Below are positions 15,101 through 28,700 of a stretch of 64,000 nucleotides of DNA, piece by piece. Position numbers and translations under genes: made by a program. The notes beneath the pieces are model-generated. The model saw only the letters and a program-made list of their open reading frames with translations. It was not told the DNA's origin and searched no databases. Position 1 is the first letter of the stretch; each line of letters begins with the position of its first letter. Origin of the DNA: Icerya purchasi. Its lineage: Eukaryota > Arthropoda > Insecta > Hemiptera > Monophlebidae. The DNA is taken from the NCBI GenBank assembly GCA_039619475.1, contig CM077115.1:449179292-449243291 (forward strand), written 5' to 3'.

Positions 15101-18100
15101 TGAACATTAAAATTTTTCGTCTTTCGATTTATTGCAGTTCTTCATTGCACTCGTTTCTCTTCAGTTTTCTATTTTTAATATATTAGTGTGGGTCTTTTTT
15201 ATGTATAGCCTCAAGAGGGCCAAAACAATTAAAATACGAATGAAAATGTGTACCTTTGAACATAAACTGCCTCATTTAAACAATATTTCCGTGATTTCAA
15301 ACGTTTCTATGGATATGTTAAAATTTTTCCTGAACCTGGGATCAATTTCACATGACTGATTGCTTGAAATATATTCTTCGTTCGTTAGCTCGATTTCGAG
15401 CGTCGAGACTACCTGTACAATCTAGCTGTGCAGAATAGGCATAGTGTTCATAGCAATTATTATATGCAGTACGAATGTGTACGCACGTAAGACTACACTC
15501 GGAACTGATTAGTAATCGTTCAATTTATCGATATACAAGTGCAGCCCATGTTTGTCTGCTGTGTCCGCTTAACGCGCATATGATGGTGTACGTGGTGGAT
15601 TGCCACTACCTCCCATGCGAATTAGCGATTATTTGAATTTAAATTTTCATAATAATTTCTGTCGTTGTCCGGGATTGAACCCTTCACTTCCGTAACGAAA
15701 ACTAAGCGCTCTAGCAACTAGACTGTCGCGGTGACTTCGAAATATACAGAAGTTAGTAAATGTTTAAAGCTTTCAAAGTGATCATTAATCATTTTAAGTA
15801 ATTTTCAGAGACGCTGTGTTAAAATAATATATTTTTTGAAGTTTCAAACGGATTACAGTGACCATCATCAGAAAATAATTAAGTTAACGAAACAGCAAAC
15901 ACGGTCTTATGTACTAAAAAATCATACATAGATGTAGTAGACAACACATGTCGGCAAAAGAAGCAGTAAACAACAAACCGAAAAACAAAAAATTGTAAGT
16001 ACAAACGGAATGAGTAAATAAAAAGTCGACTAATATACAACTGAAAACATACAATATAAAGTAAACAGCTAATGCTCATGAAATCGAATTAATTCAATAA
16101 CCGGTTTCCAAACTGTAGGAATACGCAGGTCATCTTTCAATTGTTTCCTCAAGTAGTCTCTCATCTACATGGGGTTATTTAGCTAAAGTGTGGCATCTTT
16201 TTCAAAATTGATCGTATGATTTCTGCTCAACAAGTGCTAATTTGTCTTCACACTTATGTGCATAGTTAGCTATGTGCTCCTTCATTCCAGTTTGAATTTC
16301 CCTGCTTGTTGGCCCAATACAATTCAATCCCGATGAACAGGGCACCCTATAGATATCGGCAGTATGTAAATGGGGTACACTATCTTTGGCACTTCGTAAC
16401 ACATTGATTTTACATAAGTTTCAAACACGGGCCTTACATTATGCTTTCTGAGAATTCTTCCAAATTTTATCTGTAACCCTTTTGGCAAAAAAACTTAAGA
16501 CTTACCCCCTAAATGTTCAGAAATAAAGTAGAAAACGGAAACTTACCCAACCATGAGAAGACCTTGATATAAGGGAACCGAGGAAAAGTAAAACACCGCT
16601 GAAAATATCGCCTGCATCGTAGAAATAATTAGTCCTCGATGGATAACAAACTGACTTAATGAAGCAGACCGTTTATAACTGTTTCTTCCGTGAATGAGTA
16701 GTAGTCGTTGTAGGTGAGAAAATTGCGAAATCGAAAAATCTGCCGCTAGAGAAGCTTGACGTCCTTCTAAGCCAGCGATACCGATACCTATGTTAATTAA
16801 AACAAAGCAATGAAAACCATTTATTAAATATTATCTTGACATTTTGTTAACGATACTTGCGCGAAATGGAATTTCCCTTATGTATTTTTCGTAATTAATA
16901 TTGTAAAATTATTTTATTCGAATGTATTTCTATTAGTGAAGGGGAAGAGTTCGCTATTTATAAAATCGAATCATAGGTTCCAAAACCGAATTCTACATAC
17001 ATGTTTTCATTGTATGGATGCTCCCTATGTAAATTAGTGTATTTAGATTACAACTTTAACTACAGAGTTGTGTATTCGACTTACTCGTGAAAAAATTATT
17101 AATAATAATTGTTCAAGTTAATGCATATTTGTTTCCTTGTTTTTAAATTTAGGTTTTTCAGATTAGAATGAAATACATTTATAAAACTGTGTTATCATTT
17201 GTTAACAATTTTTTCACAGATAGAAATGAAATTTTGAACTAATTTATTTTAAAATTTCGTATGATTAATTAAATTGTTATATAGTGATTTGATTAACCGA
17301 AAAAAAAAAAAAGATATAAAAGGTAATAGCGTACAATAGTAAGTAAGAAGGCGAGAATGTACCACATAAGAAAAAAACACTTTGAAGAAGAAACATGTAA
17401 CAATATGGAGAGAAATAACGATGATAAATGAACAAAATGAATGTTTGCCAAGGTGATAAGAATGAAAAATAGATAAGGAGATCGAATAAATGCATTATAA
17501 AAGAAATTAGATTAATAGATAAATATTTTGCGAAAAACTTATTCATCGGTTTTATTAAAAAGCTTCTTATAACGAAAATTAACCTGTATCGGCAGCTTGT
17601 ATCATTGAAACATCGTTACCACCGTCTCCAACGGCCGCAGTTCGTTTACCAGTATGTTGCTGAATCAACGTTACTACTTGCGCTTTCTGCGTCGGAGAGC
17701 ATCGACAACATACAACTGCAGGACTGCAACAGGCTGCTTCGAGAAATTCCATTTGATAAAATTGCAGACAAACCTACAAATTAATTTAAACAAAAATATC
17801 ATTTGTTAGTGTCGTACTCTGAACGATACAATGTAAAATTAACTAAACATAAAAAAAAAATATAAATAAATCTCAACACTTACTAATCACTGTTCATATA
17901 CGCAATTTTAATATAACTCAAGTATTTAATAATATATTGCAGAGGAAAATTTCTACCAGCATTTAAAAAGTGAAAAGTATGTTTTTAAATAAATTTTAAT
18001 AACTGAATACTCTAAGAGTTGGCACCGAACACCGAAGTTGCAAATCAAATTATTGTATTTTTTTCTGTTTCCCTTTTTCATAAATCTGTTACATGTACTT

Positions 18101-21100
18101 TTTTGTATATATATATATATGTACCATCCGTACACACGTGAAAACTGTTGGTAAGATCATTAAAATTGAGCTTAATGACATCTCAATCTCCAATTTGTTA
18201 ATTTTGTATAAAAAAGAAGTATAAGTTCCGCCTTAATAATAATTGATTAAAAACGACGTTTAATAAAATATTTGAAATGAAATATTTCGTTACATGTGTA
18301 ATATCGTGAATTAGCATTACAATTAAAGATCTAAACGCAGATGAACGAAAAGAGCTAAACATTTTTTTTTTTTTGTATGATTTACATTGAGATTATATAG
18401 TTAATATTAACAATAAACCAAAATTTTTTCTAAGTTTATCAACTATAGTAAAGAAATGTGTTACAGTTTTTGAATTCTTGAGATCTTAATATTAGATATA
18501 CTGTTTTATTATTACGAGATAATGCACACATAAGATATTGCTGCAAATTTGATAAGAAATATTAAACACTCCCAGAGAACTCAGTACGCATAAATTCATA
18601 ATAAAACTCATATAACGGCGTATACAGAACTTAAATTGTTTTCTGGAAAGTTTAATTTGGTACAGCATGAAAATTCGTGTTCAAGAAAATTATAGGAAAA
18701 TCTGAGAAATTAATAATATAAAATAATGAAGCGCAACTTTGCATTATTTAAATTTTTTTTTTTTATTATGTTTTAATTTCGGGTTTTTCTTTGTAACATT
18801 TTCATATATCCCAAAAGAGACAGAGAGATAAGGGTAGATAGATCGAGGGTAAATGATCGCCTCGGTTAAATTATAGTTATTGAATTTATTTAATCTTCGT
18901 TTCGCTATTTCTTCTTTCCTTCCCTCGAATTGAAATTCTGTTTACATCGAATAATTCAGAAAATTAATAAGATGTACAAAGTTGCTCGAGTATAACGTAC
19001 AACCCTAGAGAGAAATCATATTTATTTTTCCGGGGTACTGTTCTAAAATGAAGAAGGTGAAACAAAAAAAATAAAATAAATGAAGTTATATCATAGAATT
19101 TTTTAAAAAGTGAGAAAAAAAGTAATTTTGAGAATTCTGTTTAAAGTAAAACATCGGGGACACGTCTGCGTTATCTGAATTAACTAACATACTTCGACTG
19201 GAGACTCTCGGAAGCTGTTCAATTCTCCAATGCTTTAGGTTCTCTATTTTCTACACACATCACTATCTATACGGACGCTTCTAAAGGGCCAAGCGGAGTT
19301 GGTTCTGCCCTTTTTCGTCCCGCCTTGAATTTGTTTTTAACACTTCATTAATTCATTTCCCATAAAATGTTCATAATCTTAGATTCTAAAAGTGCTTTAC
19401 AGGGGCGATCACATCTAACATTTCTTCTACCTTTTCCGATTATGTAATACTTTTCATACGCTTTCTCATCCTTGATCTTTTCCTACTCCACTAGATCGAT
19501 CTCGATATTCTGCGGATTCCTGGTCATTTAGATATTAAGTGTAATGAATTAGTGGATATTCATTAGCCCGTTCTTCCATTACCAGAAGTAGATTTTTTAG
19601 TTACATTTTCAGTGAATAATATTGTTCTTCTTTTTTCAGTCGCTCATTCCAAACTACGGCTCAACTCCTATTCTTTTTCATTGTCTGATTCTGCCTCCTT
19701 TTATCTCTCTATTTAGCCATCTCTTCAACTTTATCCATGGTTTTCTTGATACTTGTCCTCTCTTAAACGTTCTACAATTTCTGCTACTTGTCGCTTTCGC
19801 TTTAACCATAGTCTCCTTCCTGCATCATTTTCTCGGTTTTCATCTGCATCTACTCCATTTGTCCTTTTCACCCCCTTCAACATACTTCCCTTGCGACCGT
19901 GATATTTTGTTTTATTTGAATGTGTGTGGTTTTCTCTGCTGAGCAATCGTCCTATTCTTCGCTGTTAAAACTAACTTGATATCCTTACTCCTTATAGAAC
20001 CCCTTTTATTCTCTCATTTCCTTCTGTTTCGGTTATTCCTAGTATTTTTATTCTCTGTCCTTAAACGCATAAGAATATAAATTTCTTGGTCTAATGTAAA
20101 AAAAAAAAAACTGTTCATTTTTACTGAAATTAATCTGCAAATGAACAAAAAAAAAAAAAAAAATGGAACTACTTATTAAAGTAAGCAAAGCAAGTACTAC
20201 GAAATCTGTACTCGTACCAAAGTATGCGTGCATGTAACATAAAGTAAATCACAAAAGAATTCTTATCATCGAATTATAATAACGCGTGTGTACATCAACA
20301 AATTATTATCTAATGCACAAGAAATGACAATTAATCTACCTCTAACGAATCACCAGAAATTATTAACGCGCAATCCTGTTTTCTTCTGAATGTGTTCAAC
20401 TGCAAATGAGCTTCGGCCCTTGTGCTGATCGGTGCAAAAATGTAAATCTCTTGAGTGCGAGATACGAGCCGAGAACTTTTCGCTATACATACCGCTGTTT
20501 CCAGCTTATCACCAGTTAACATCCAAATCTGCACGTGATCAAAATATGAATTTCGTTTTACATTTACACAGCGGTTAAATATATATATGTATATGTATGT
20601 ATATGTATAATAATTATAATTTTTTTATAATTTCATAAATATGGCATTTTGCACAAATGTGAAGGTATAAGCGTACTTGTGCAAACATTTTTTAACGAAA
20701 TAGTCGTTTATATATATAAATAGTTTCCACATTTTGTAATATGATGACGGGTTGTGTATTCTGTGTTTATCACTCGTCTTCTGAAAGTGTTTACTTTAAA
20801 ATAATATTCCCACGGTTTGTAAAAAATACGAGTAACGAAATATTAAAATGAAATCGGATTCTTCATCAAAATTCTGTTCCAGTCGGAGATTTTTTTTTCT
20901 TCTCCGCATTGATTTATCGCTGTACAGGGAGCGCGGCAAAATATTTTGTCAGTGTAGCCCGATATAAAATGATAAATATCGAACGTTTGTACTGTAATTT
21001 ATTATCGATCGTTATCATTTTTACGCGTGCCGATTATTAACCTACGTTCACATGGATCAAGAAATTGCTTTCCCTGCGCAATCACAAGCCGCTGATATTA

Positions 21101-22673
21101 CTATGCAGCAATACCAGCAATGGTAAGCTGAAGTGAAGAGGTTTACATCACGCAATTACTACTGGCGCAGCAGAAGATGAATTAAGCAATCTAGGTTACG
21201 AAGCAGCCAACATTGTTAATATAGAAAAAACAATAAAAATCTGTGATGAGAATAACGTCATAATTGAACGAAGGAAAAAATATTATCCTTTGTTTTATGT
21301 AAATCTAAAAATATCAAATAATAATAAAGAGATTTATAGTATTACATGTATCGCTCATAGTAAAGTAAAAATAGGAGCACTACGCAAGGATAACCAAATA
21401 GCACAGTGAAAACGATGCCAGAAATTGAATCACACGAAACGTAACTGTAACAGGCCAGTTAAGTGTTTCAAATGCGCAGGAAGTGGAAATTATCTAGGTG
21501 CTTCACTTACCGTGAAATCGATAAGATATTGAAAAAACCAAAAACTTCAGCGGTACAAGTATCCAACAACAAATTCGTGTAACCGCAAATATCTTATGCT
21601 TCTAAAGCTGGAACCAAACGAACACGGCAAAATGTGCAGTCGACAAGTACAACTACAAATTTGACATAAGAGAAGACTGAACATCGGAATATTTCAATTC
21701 AAGGATGTCCTCCTGTATTTCAAGCATCTCCTTCTGCAGTGTCATTTGATGAAATTATGCAAACGCTTGCAAATTTAACAAAAGAAGTTCAGTCTATTTC
21801 TCATAGACTTAGTGCACTAGAATATAAACAGTCTGCATTGACAATGTCACACAATAAACGACGTTCTCGTCGTAATAAGCGCAATGACTGAATCAGCTTT
21901 GCGTATAATAACGTGGAATGCAAATGAACTCATGGAACGCTTAGCAGAATTAGAAACATTTCTGCACGACAGTAAAATAGATATAGCACTAATATCAGAG
22001 ACACATTTCACCGACAGGAACTGCCCTAGAATTCAAGGGTACACAATTTACCATACGCCACACCTAGATGGAGGTGCGCATGGAGGTACAGCCGTTATTA
22101 TCAAAAATAACATTAAACACTACCAACAGGCCGACTTTTGCGACGCAATCCATCAGATTTGATTTTGCAATACGTGTATATCTATATATCATCTATATAG
22201 ATATATATATATATATATATATAGATATAGATATATACAGGGTGCGGCAACATAACTAAAAAAAACTTCCTTTCATTAAATGCGTCACTTTTTTTCTACT
22301 GCATTTTTTAAAGAAACAATAATAGAAAATCAAATAACGTACTCTAGATCCCATTGGCAATATGTATGCTTCTCCCCTTGCAGTTTTATTTCGATTTCCT
22401 GTTATTATTTCTTTAAAAAATTTAGGAGAAAAAAAGTGGCGCATTTTAAAAAAGGATATTATGCAGCCGCACCCTGTATATACACATACGTTATAGGAAA
22501 TAAGATGTATGATCGTAATTATTATCTATTATAAATATTTAATATGTTAGGAACAGTAGTCAATGGACTGTTGCTCCCACACGGGTTTGGTTTAGTTTAA
22601 AGCAACATTTATTAAAGTAGATACTTATTTAATTATAAATTAAGATTGTATCAATAAAAATAATAATAAAAAA

Positions 22674-22724
<51 letters not shown>

Positions 22725-25700
22725 TTTCCGGACTAATGTGCTTTGTTACCTTTATTCCAGCATTACGAAGTGATTCTAAAGTAAGTCTAACTGATTCTTG
22801 CAATCGATCTTCAACTCCCGTCACGCAAAGTAATTCCATATCGTGTTCCAAACTGTTTATTACGGTTGCAACACGAGCATTGCGATCCGTTATACTAGTT
22901 CTCGCCTTGGCAAGTTTCGCCTAAAAAAGAAAAAAAACCTTGGTCACATAAGGTTTAAACTAGGGGGAAATATACATATATATATTATATTAATTACAAC
23001 GTAATTCTTAGGCCGGCCCCTATTAGACTGTGGAACGAAAAAATGTCCCAATTTTATATATTTCATTTAAAGAAAATAAGAATAGGATTTTTGTGGGTTT
23101 TTTTTTTTTTTCTTTATGTGTCGATGCCGGTAAGAATGACGTAAATTTTTAATTATTTTATACAAAGTATAGAAGAGAAAGAGAGAGAAATGTAAGCAAG
23201 AGGGGTCGTCAAAGGGCAGAGCCCCTGCCGAAACCAAAATGCCCGATTATATATATATATATATATACATACACACACATACATACATATATACACAACA
23301 AGTTAAGGTATTTCGGAGTTATTTTTATTTAATATTTTCGGCATTTCTGGACCATCTTATCAGGATTGCGTACATTACACTTGTACGGAATAATCCTTAA
23401 AAAGATTAGAAAAAAACAATGGGACGAGAACTCATTAAAGTCACGATAGGAATTATTTTAATATAAAATCCAAATTTGCTATACTTTGGGCTTAGTACAT
23501 TGTGAGCACTTTTTCGCAATCGCTGACGCCCTGTCAAAGGTATGGGACTTACTTGGCTTTTTTACTTTATACGTAATTGTACTTTATTAATTCGAATGAT
23601 TTTAACAATCCGTTTTTACAGATTACAAAGTTACGCATCTAACTTTTCCTGATGTAAATCATTACTTTGAAAACATATGGAATTTTAGCTGAAATAAAGT
23701 CAACCAAACAACCAATGTAACTAACGAACTGAAGAAGTCGAATTTAGTATTCTTTTTCTTTTCATTTGTCAATTCTGTTTAATTTTGCACTATACCTAGG
23801 AACCTGGAAATAATAACAAAATCAGAAGAGTTAAACGCTGGAGTTGTAAAGAATAAATATCTGTGGACCTTTGATGGAGCATCAGATACAGTGAAGTTTC
23901 CTTTAACTGTATCAGATTCTTTTGTATACATCAAAAGTGACTTGAGTTCTAAACGACACTCCAGTGTTCCGAACTTGAAAAAAATAATCGAACGAGTCTT
24001 ATGTCGTTAAGCGGTTTAATCAATTTTATTAGGCTCCAGATTGGAGAAAAAAAAATTACATTCCTAATAATTAGATTATTTATTCCTCCGTCGTTCTGAT
24101 TTTGATGCACACGCTTAGTAAATAATTTTTAGGGTCACGTTTCGCAATCCGAAGTTAATTAAAACGGAATAACCGAAAAATGTCCTATGATTTACCTCGA
24201 AATCCAAATATTGTTCCTCCGTTAAATGCTTTTTCGCAACAACTAACGTGCGGAGACCTTCCCGAGCCATATTACCACACTCTTCCGCCATCCAATCGGT
24301 ATACTGAACGATTTTCGTCATCACGACGTCGGCACCTTTCAAATAAAACACAATTTGACCCTTTTCTTTCGCTTCCTATGAAACATACGGAAAACCCATT
24401 TTAAAAATAACAAAACGACGTACACGTACAAAAAACAACGAAGGCTTCCCCCTTTACCAATTATTTTCAATGATTTGTCATGAAATTTTCTTTCTCATTT
24501 TACCTGTACACAGGTTCAAGTATGGTTGAAAATGAATATATCAAACGATAAGAAATCTAGGAAGCAAATTTAAAAATAAGTCAATAGTTTAGTATAGAAG
24601 ACTGCGTAAAGCTAGCATATTTACACGCAAATATCAACTTTATATTCACCTTTTTAAAACACTATTGACGATTTTTAAAGATTAAGTATGAGAATTGCCG
24701 GATTACAACAGGTAAAAAAGACTATTAAAATAACCATCTAAGCTGAAAATCCGAACAGTAATGAGAATTTAAACTGCTGGCGGAAATATTCAACTAATCA
24801 CGGCGCCCGTGCGAACAAAATTATAATGTAATTGAAAAATTCCTTTAGAGATCCATGATACAGTTTACAGTCGACAGCTGACATGAATATATCAAGTGTT
24901 TCTTCAATTTTCAACTTCGACGTGGTATAATTAATTATAATTAATTAAATGATGTACTGTTCAATTATCTGTTCGATTATAATTTTTGTTTCAATGACTT
25001 CTTTCAATTTCTTTACAAAATAATAGAAAAAAAAATACAATAAAATTGCGATGAAGTAGAAATGCGAACAAATAAAAAGCAATTGCTACCTTAAAGCGCA
25101 ACGTGTTACATTACTTTTTAGAAGGTTTTTTGTTTTTATTTTTTTTTTTTGGTTAATCGGACAAGCCGTGTGAATTTTGTAACGACTTTTTTACTGGTTT
25201 CCTTTTTCTTTTCTTAATAATAATAAAACTCAAAAACGTTTTTACAGTTATTTTCGTAAAAAGTATTGATAGTCTAAGATTCGAACAAAACAAAATTTTT
25301 GAATCTACGGTTTTTTTAATCTACACTAAAAGAGGCCATATATTATTCGTATTACCTTTACAATAATTCCCATTCGTTTGGTTTCCGAAGTAAATGGAAA
25401 CATCTGTAATATTTCGTAATTGAGAATTTCATTGGTCGGTGTCTGCAGACTAATAGAATTCAGTGTTCTATTAATAACCGTTAATCCGACTGTTTCTGAC
25501 CACGTAACTAAAGCAACCTAAAAATCATATTAAATTATGTATAATTATTAACACACTGTTATAGCGTTACTAAATGATTTTGAAGATCCATCACGCATCA
25601 GTTTAGTTCAAATTTCAATATAATCGCAAATATATAATTATTATTAAACAAAAAACAACAAAACCCACATTTAGTCTCGAAACAATCTATAATGGTAAAT

Positions 25701-28700
25701 TAGCAATATGTGTAACTTTGTGAAAAGTTTAAAAAACATTTTTTTTATAATTTTTTTAAAATTGTCCGACAAAAGTTAGAGTAATCATGTTGTGTTCAGA
25801 TTGAATATTCCCCATCAAAGCGAAGTCATTTTTATCGAGTAGTCATTTTGCTTGCAAAATAAATTTCTTCGACTGTTTTCAATTTTCCAGATTTGAAACA
25901 AACATTTTGAAGTTTATAAGAAAAAAAAAAAACCGAAATTGATTTTTTACGTCATTTTTGTATTCTGCAACATAATTTTAAATGCTATTTCTTAGCTCGG
26001 AAGCTAAAGGAAATCAGTTTTCGTTAGCTTTTTCTGCATGAGTGTAACGAATCAGGAATACAAGTAAATACTATAAAATTTTTGTCGTTATTCTCAACAT
26101 ATATTGAACTTTTTAATTTATTAACCGACTTTATTTATGGCAATGATGAAGCCGGTACTTGCAGCTCCGGGTTATTTAGTGTTTCGTTATAACAGTTTTT
26201 TTTTTTTTATATCCAGTAAATAAAGTAATAGAAGTATTTTTGAAACAAATCTGGTTCTGAAAGTTTAATTGAATTTTAAGAATTCGGCATAAGCAAACGT
26301 TTTTTTTTCTCCACCCGTATGACTTATTTGTAGTTTTCCCTTATTACACGGCGTGAAATACTACAAATACAATTTCACAGGGAAAACGGATCTTTTTCCC
26401 CTGTAGAAATTCTCGATTTAAATTTATCTCTTATTATCAACTGATTAAATGAAGTTTTTCTATTCTTTAATACACTGATAGTTTATCTTGGGAGAAAAAA
26501 ATATCCATAAAGCAATACCGAAAAAATAGGTTATTTTAAAGCAATTTATAGAATATTTATAATAAAATAGTTAAGCTAATTAACCACATCATATTCCATG
26601 TACATTTCAAGAAAAATATAATTGAGGTTAATCCCATATTAATTTAATAGACTCATTAATCATTAATTAAAGTTATTTAATTTTAATTTCAAACGTAACC
26701 GAAAATAAAAAATAACTAAATTATAATTTTTAATTTTCAAAACTATTTACGTGTCTAAAGAAAAAAATTTTGTATAACTCGTGTAAAAATTAATTTTAAT
26801 TCCGAATTATAGAAACAGAAAATAACGTACATCAACTGTCACTTTTATTAATATTTTTCCCTTTTTCATTATTGTAACTGATTAAAATTTCTATTTCTTT
26901 TTTTGTTAATCCAGAAATATGCACATATCATTTTATACATACGTATTAAAATACCTATATAATTTTTATTCCGGGACTATATGAAAACTATGTAACGTTT
27001 TTGTATCGATTTATATCTAATGTTTAAAAATGACGTAGTCAATCAAACCCGACTCTTTTATAATTTTCACAAAAGACTATCATTTAAGGATCGATAGAAT
27101 ACCTCCAATTAAGAGGTCCAAAGAATCTCTTCTAAAGGATCGAGTTATGAATTGTAATTGAAAATGTTTAAATATTATTATCTAAGGATTGTTATTCGCG
27201 AATAAAGGCTGTGACAGTATAATTTCTTTCTCATGCAGTGATTTATGATATAATCCCCATCGTCTTAGCTTCACGGAATAACATTAGAGATGATATCCGT
27301 ATGTTAACCTCTCTGACCTCGCTACTCTTATCGTCTACTATTTCTACAGTAAAAAGTATCCGTATTTTCCTTGATTTTGTATTAGACGGGAGAATACAAA
27401 ATTGAAATCGACGGGAAAGCATGATGCACCAGTTTATAACTTATGGTATTCTTTTGTGAAATATCGCGTTTAGTACAGTTTTACTTTATTTTTTTTCTTC
27501 TTCTTTTTTTAAAACTATAATAATAAACTATTTAAAAATTAGTTAAGCAGATGGAAATAAGTATTTTACATAAAATTTGCGGACAATATGAAAACGTGAA
27601 AATAATTTTAAATATATACCTCATCCGGACTGGATGCTTGATACGTAATACTTCTATGTTGATTCTCATAAAAACTCGATCGATTCATAACTACTTTTCT
27701 GAAATATAAAAATACGTACGCAACTAATTTAATTTTAACACAAATACACTTCAAAATATTAAATCACCACTTCACATTCAGTTAATATTTATAATAATGT
27801 CTGAGCTAAAAAATAAAACGCAGAAGCTATAATATAACAAAGGTGCGGGGGTCAAATGACGTAGAATGCGTAACATATTGGAGTGCCATCATTCCAACTA
27901 GCCTCTTTACGTTAACATCTACCTCACCTGCTCGTGGTGACCCCTGCACGCTTTGACTAGAGTGAACGTATCGGTGTTAATCCGATAGTAGTAGCGCCTA
28001 GGAATTGCCACAAACGAGGAAGGTTGAAATGGGATTACAACCCCCATTTTGCCATAGCCCAAATTCAAGCTACAACCTACAGCAGTCAGCAATACATTAA
28101 ATAAATATAAAATAACTTATATATAAAAGGCAGGATAATAAACAAAGAAAATGATGAAATAAAATACATAATCCCAACTCTAGAACTTAAAATTCTAGTT
28201 TTAATCCTGGAACCGGTGTTAACCGCTTCCCCCCGAAAAATATATTAACAGCAAACTTTGGTTTGTAAAACATGATGGAAAGTCAGTCAAAGGGAACTAA
28301 TACTCCAGGTGGTAATCTAAAAAGAGAAACCACCACTGATGGAAACATCAGTGCATTCAAGCATATCATTTCTGGAGAGCTTGAACCACCATGTAAAAAG
28401 CAACTGAAGTTAAAAGTGAAGACAAAATATATGTTTGGAACACTAAACATTAACTCATTATTAAAAGTCGGGAAGTTGAAAGAACTAGTAAAGGCACTGA
28501 ATGAACAGAACATACGGCTTTTAGCACTACAGGAAACGAGGTTTACGGACGAAGATGTAATAGACGTGGAAAACTATAGAATATTTAAAGGAAAACCAGG
28601 AAAGAAAATAATGAAGGGAATGCCACATTTAGGAACAGCATTCTGTGTCCATCGAAAGATACTAGATTCGGTAGTTCACTTCAAATCTCCGTCGGAGAGA

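Noticed and set aside
15660..15735. Genuine tRNA gene
   Set aside because: A and B boxes are present, but the segment does not fold into a complete cloverleaf by eye and is part of a repeated SINE.
17277..17546. 89-codon minus-strand frame as a membrane protein gene
   Set aside because: Hydrophobic composition comes from a purine-rich/AT-rich stretch; no motif, and it sits inside an intron of the host gene.
22280..22534. Short frames on both strands starting MRHFFS
   Set aside because: They are mirror images produced by the MITE's inverted repeats, not genes.
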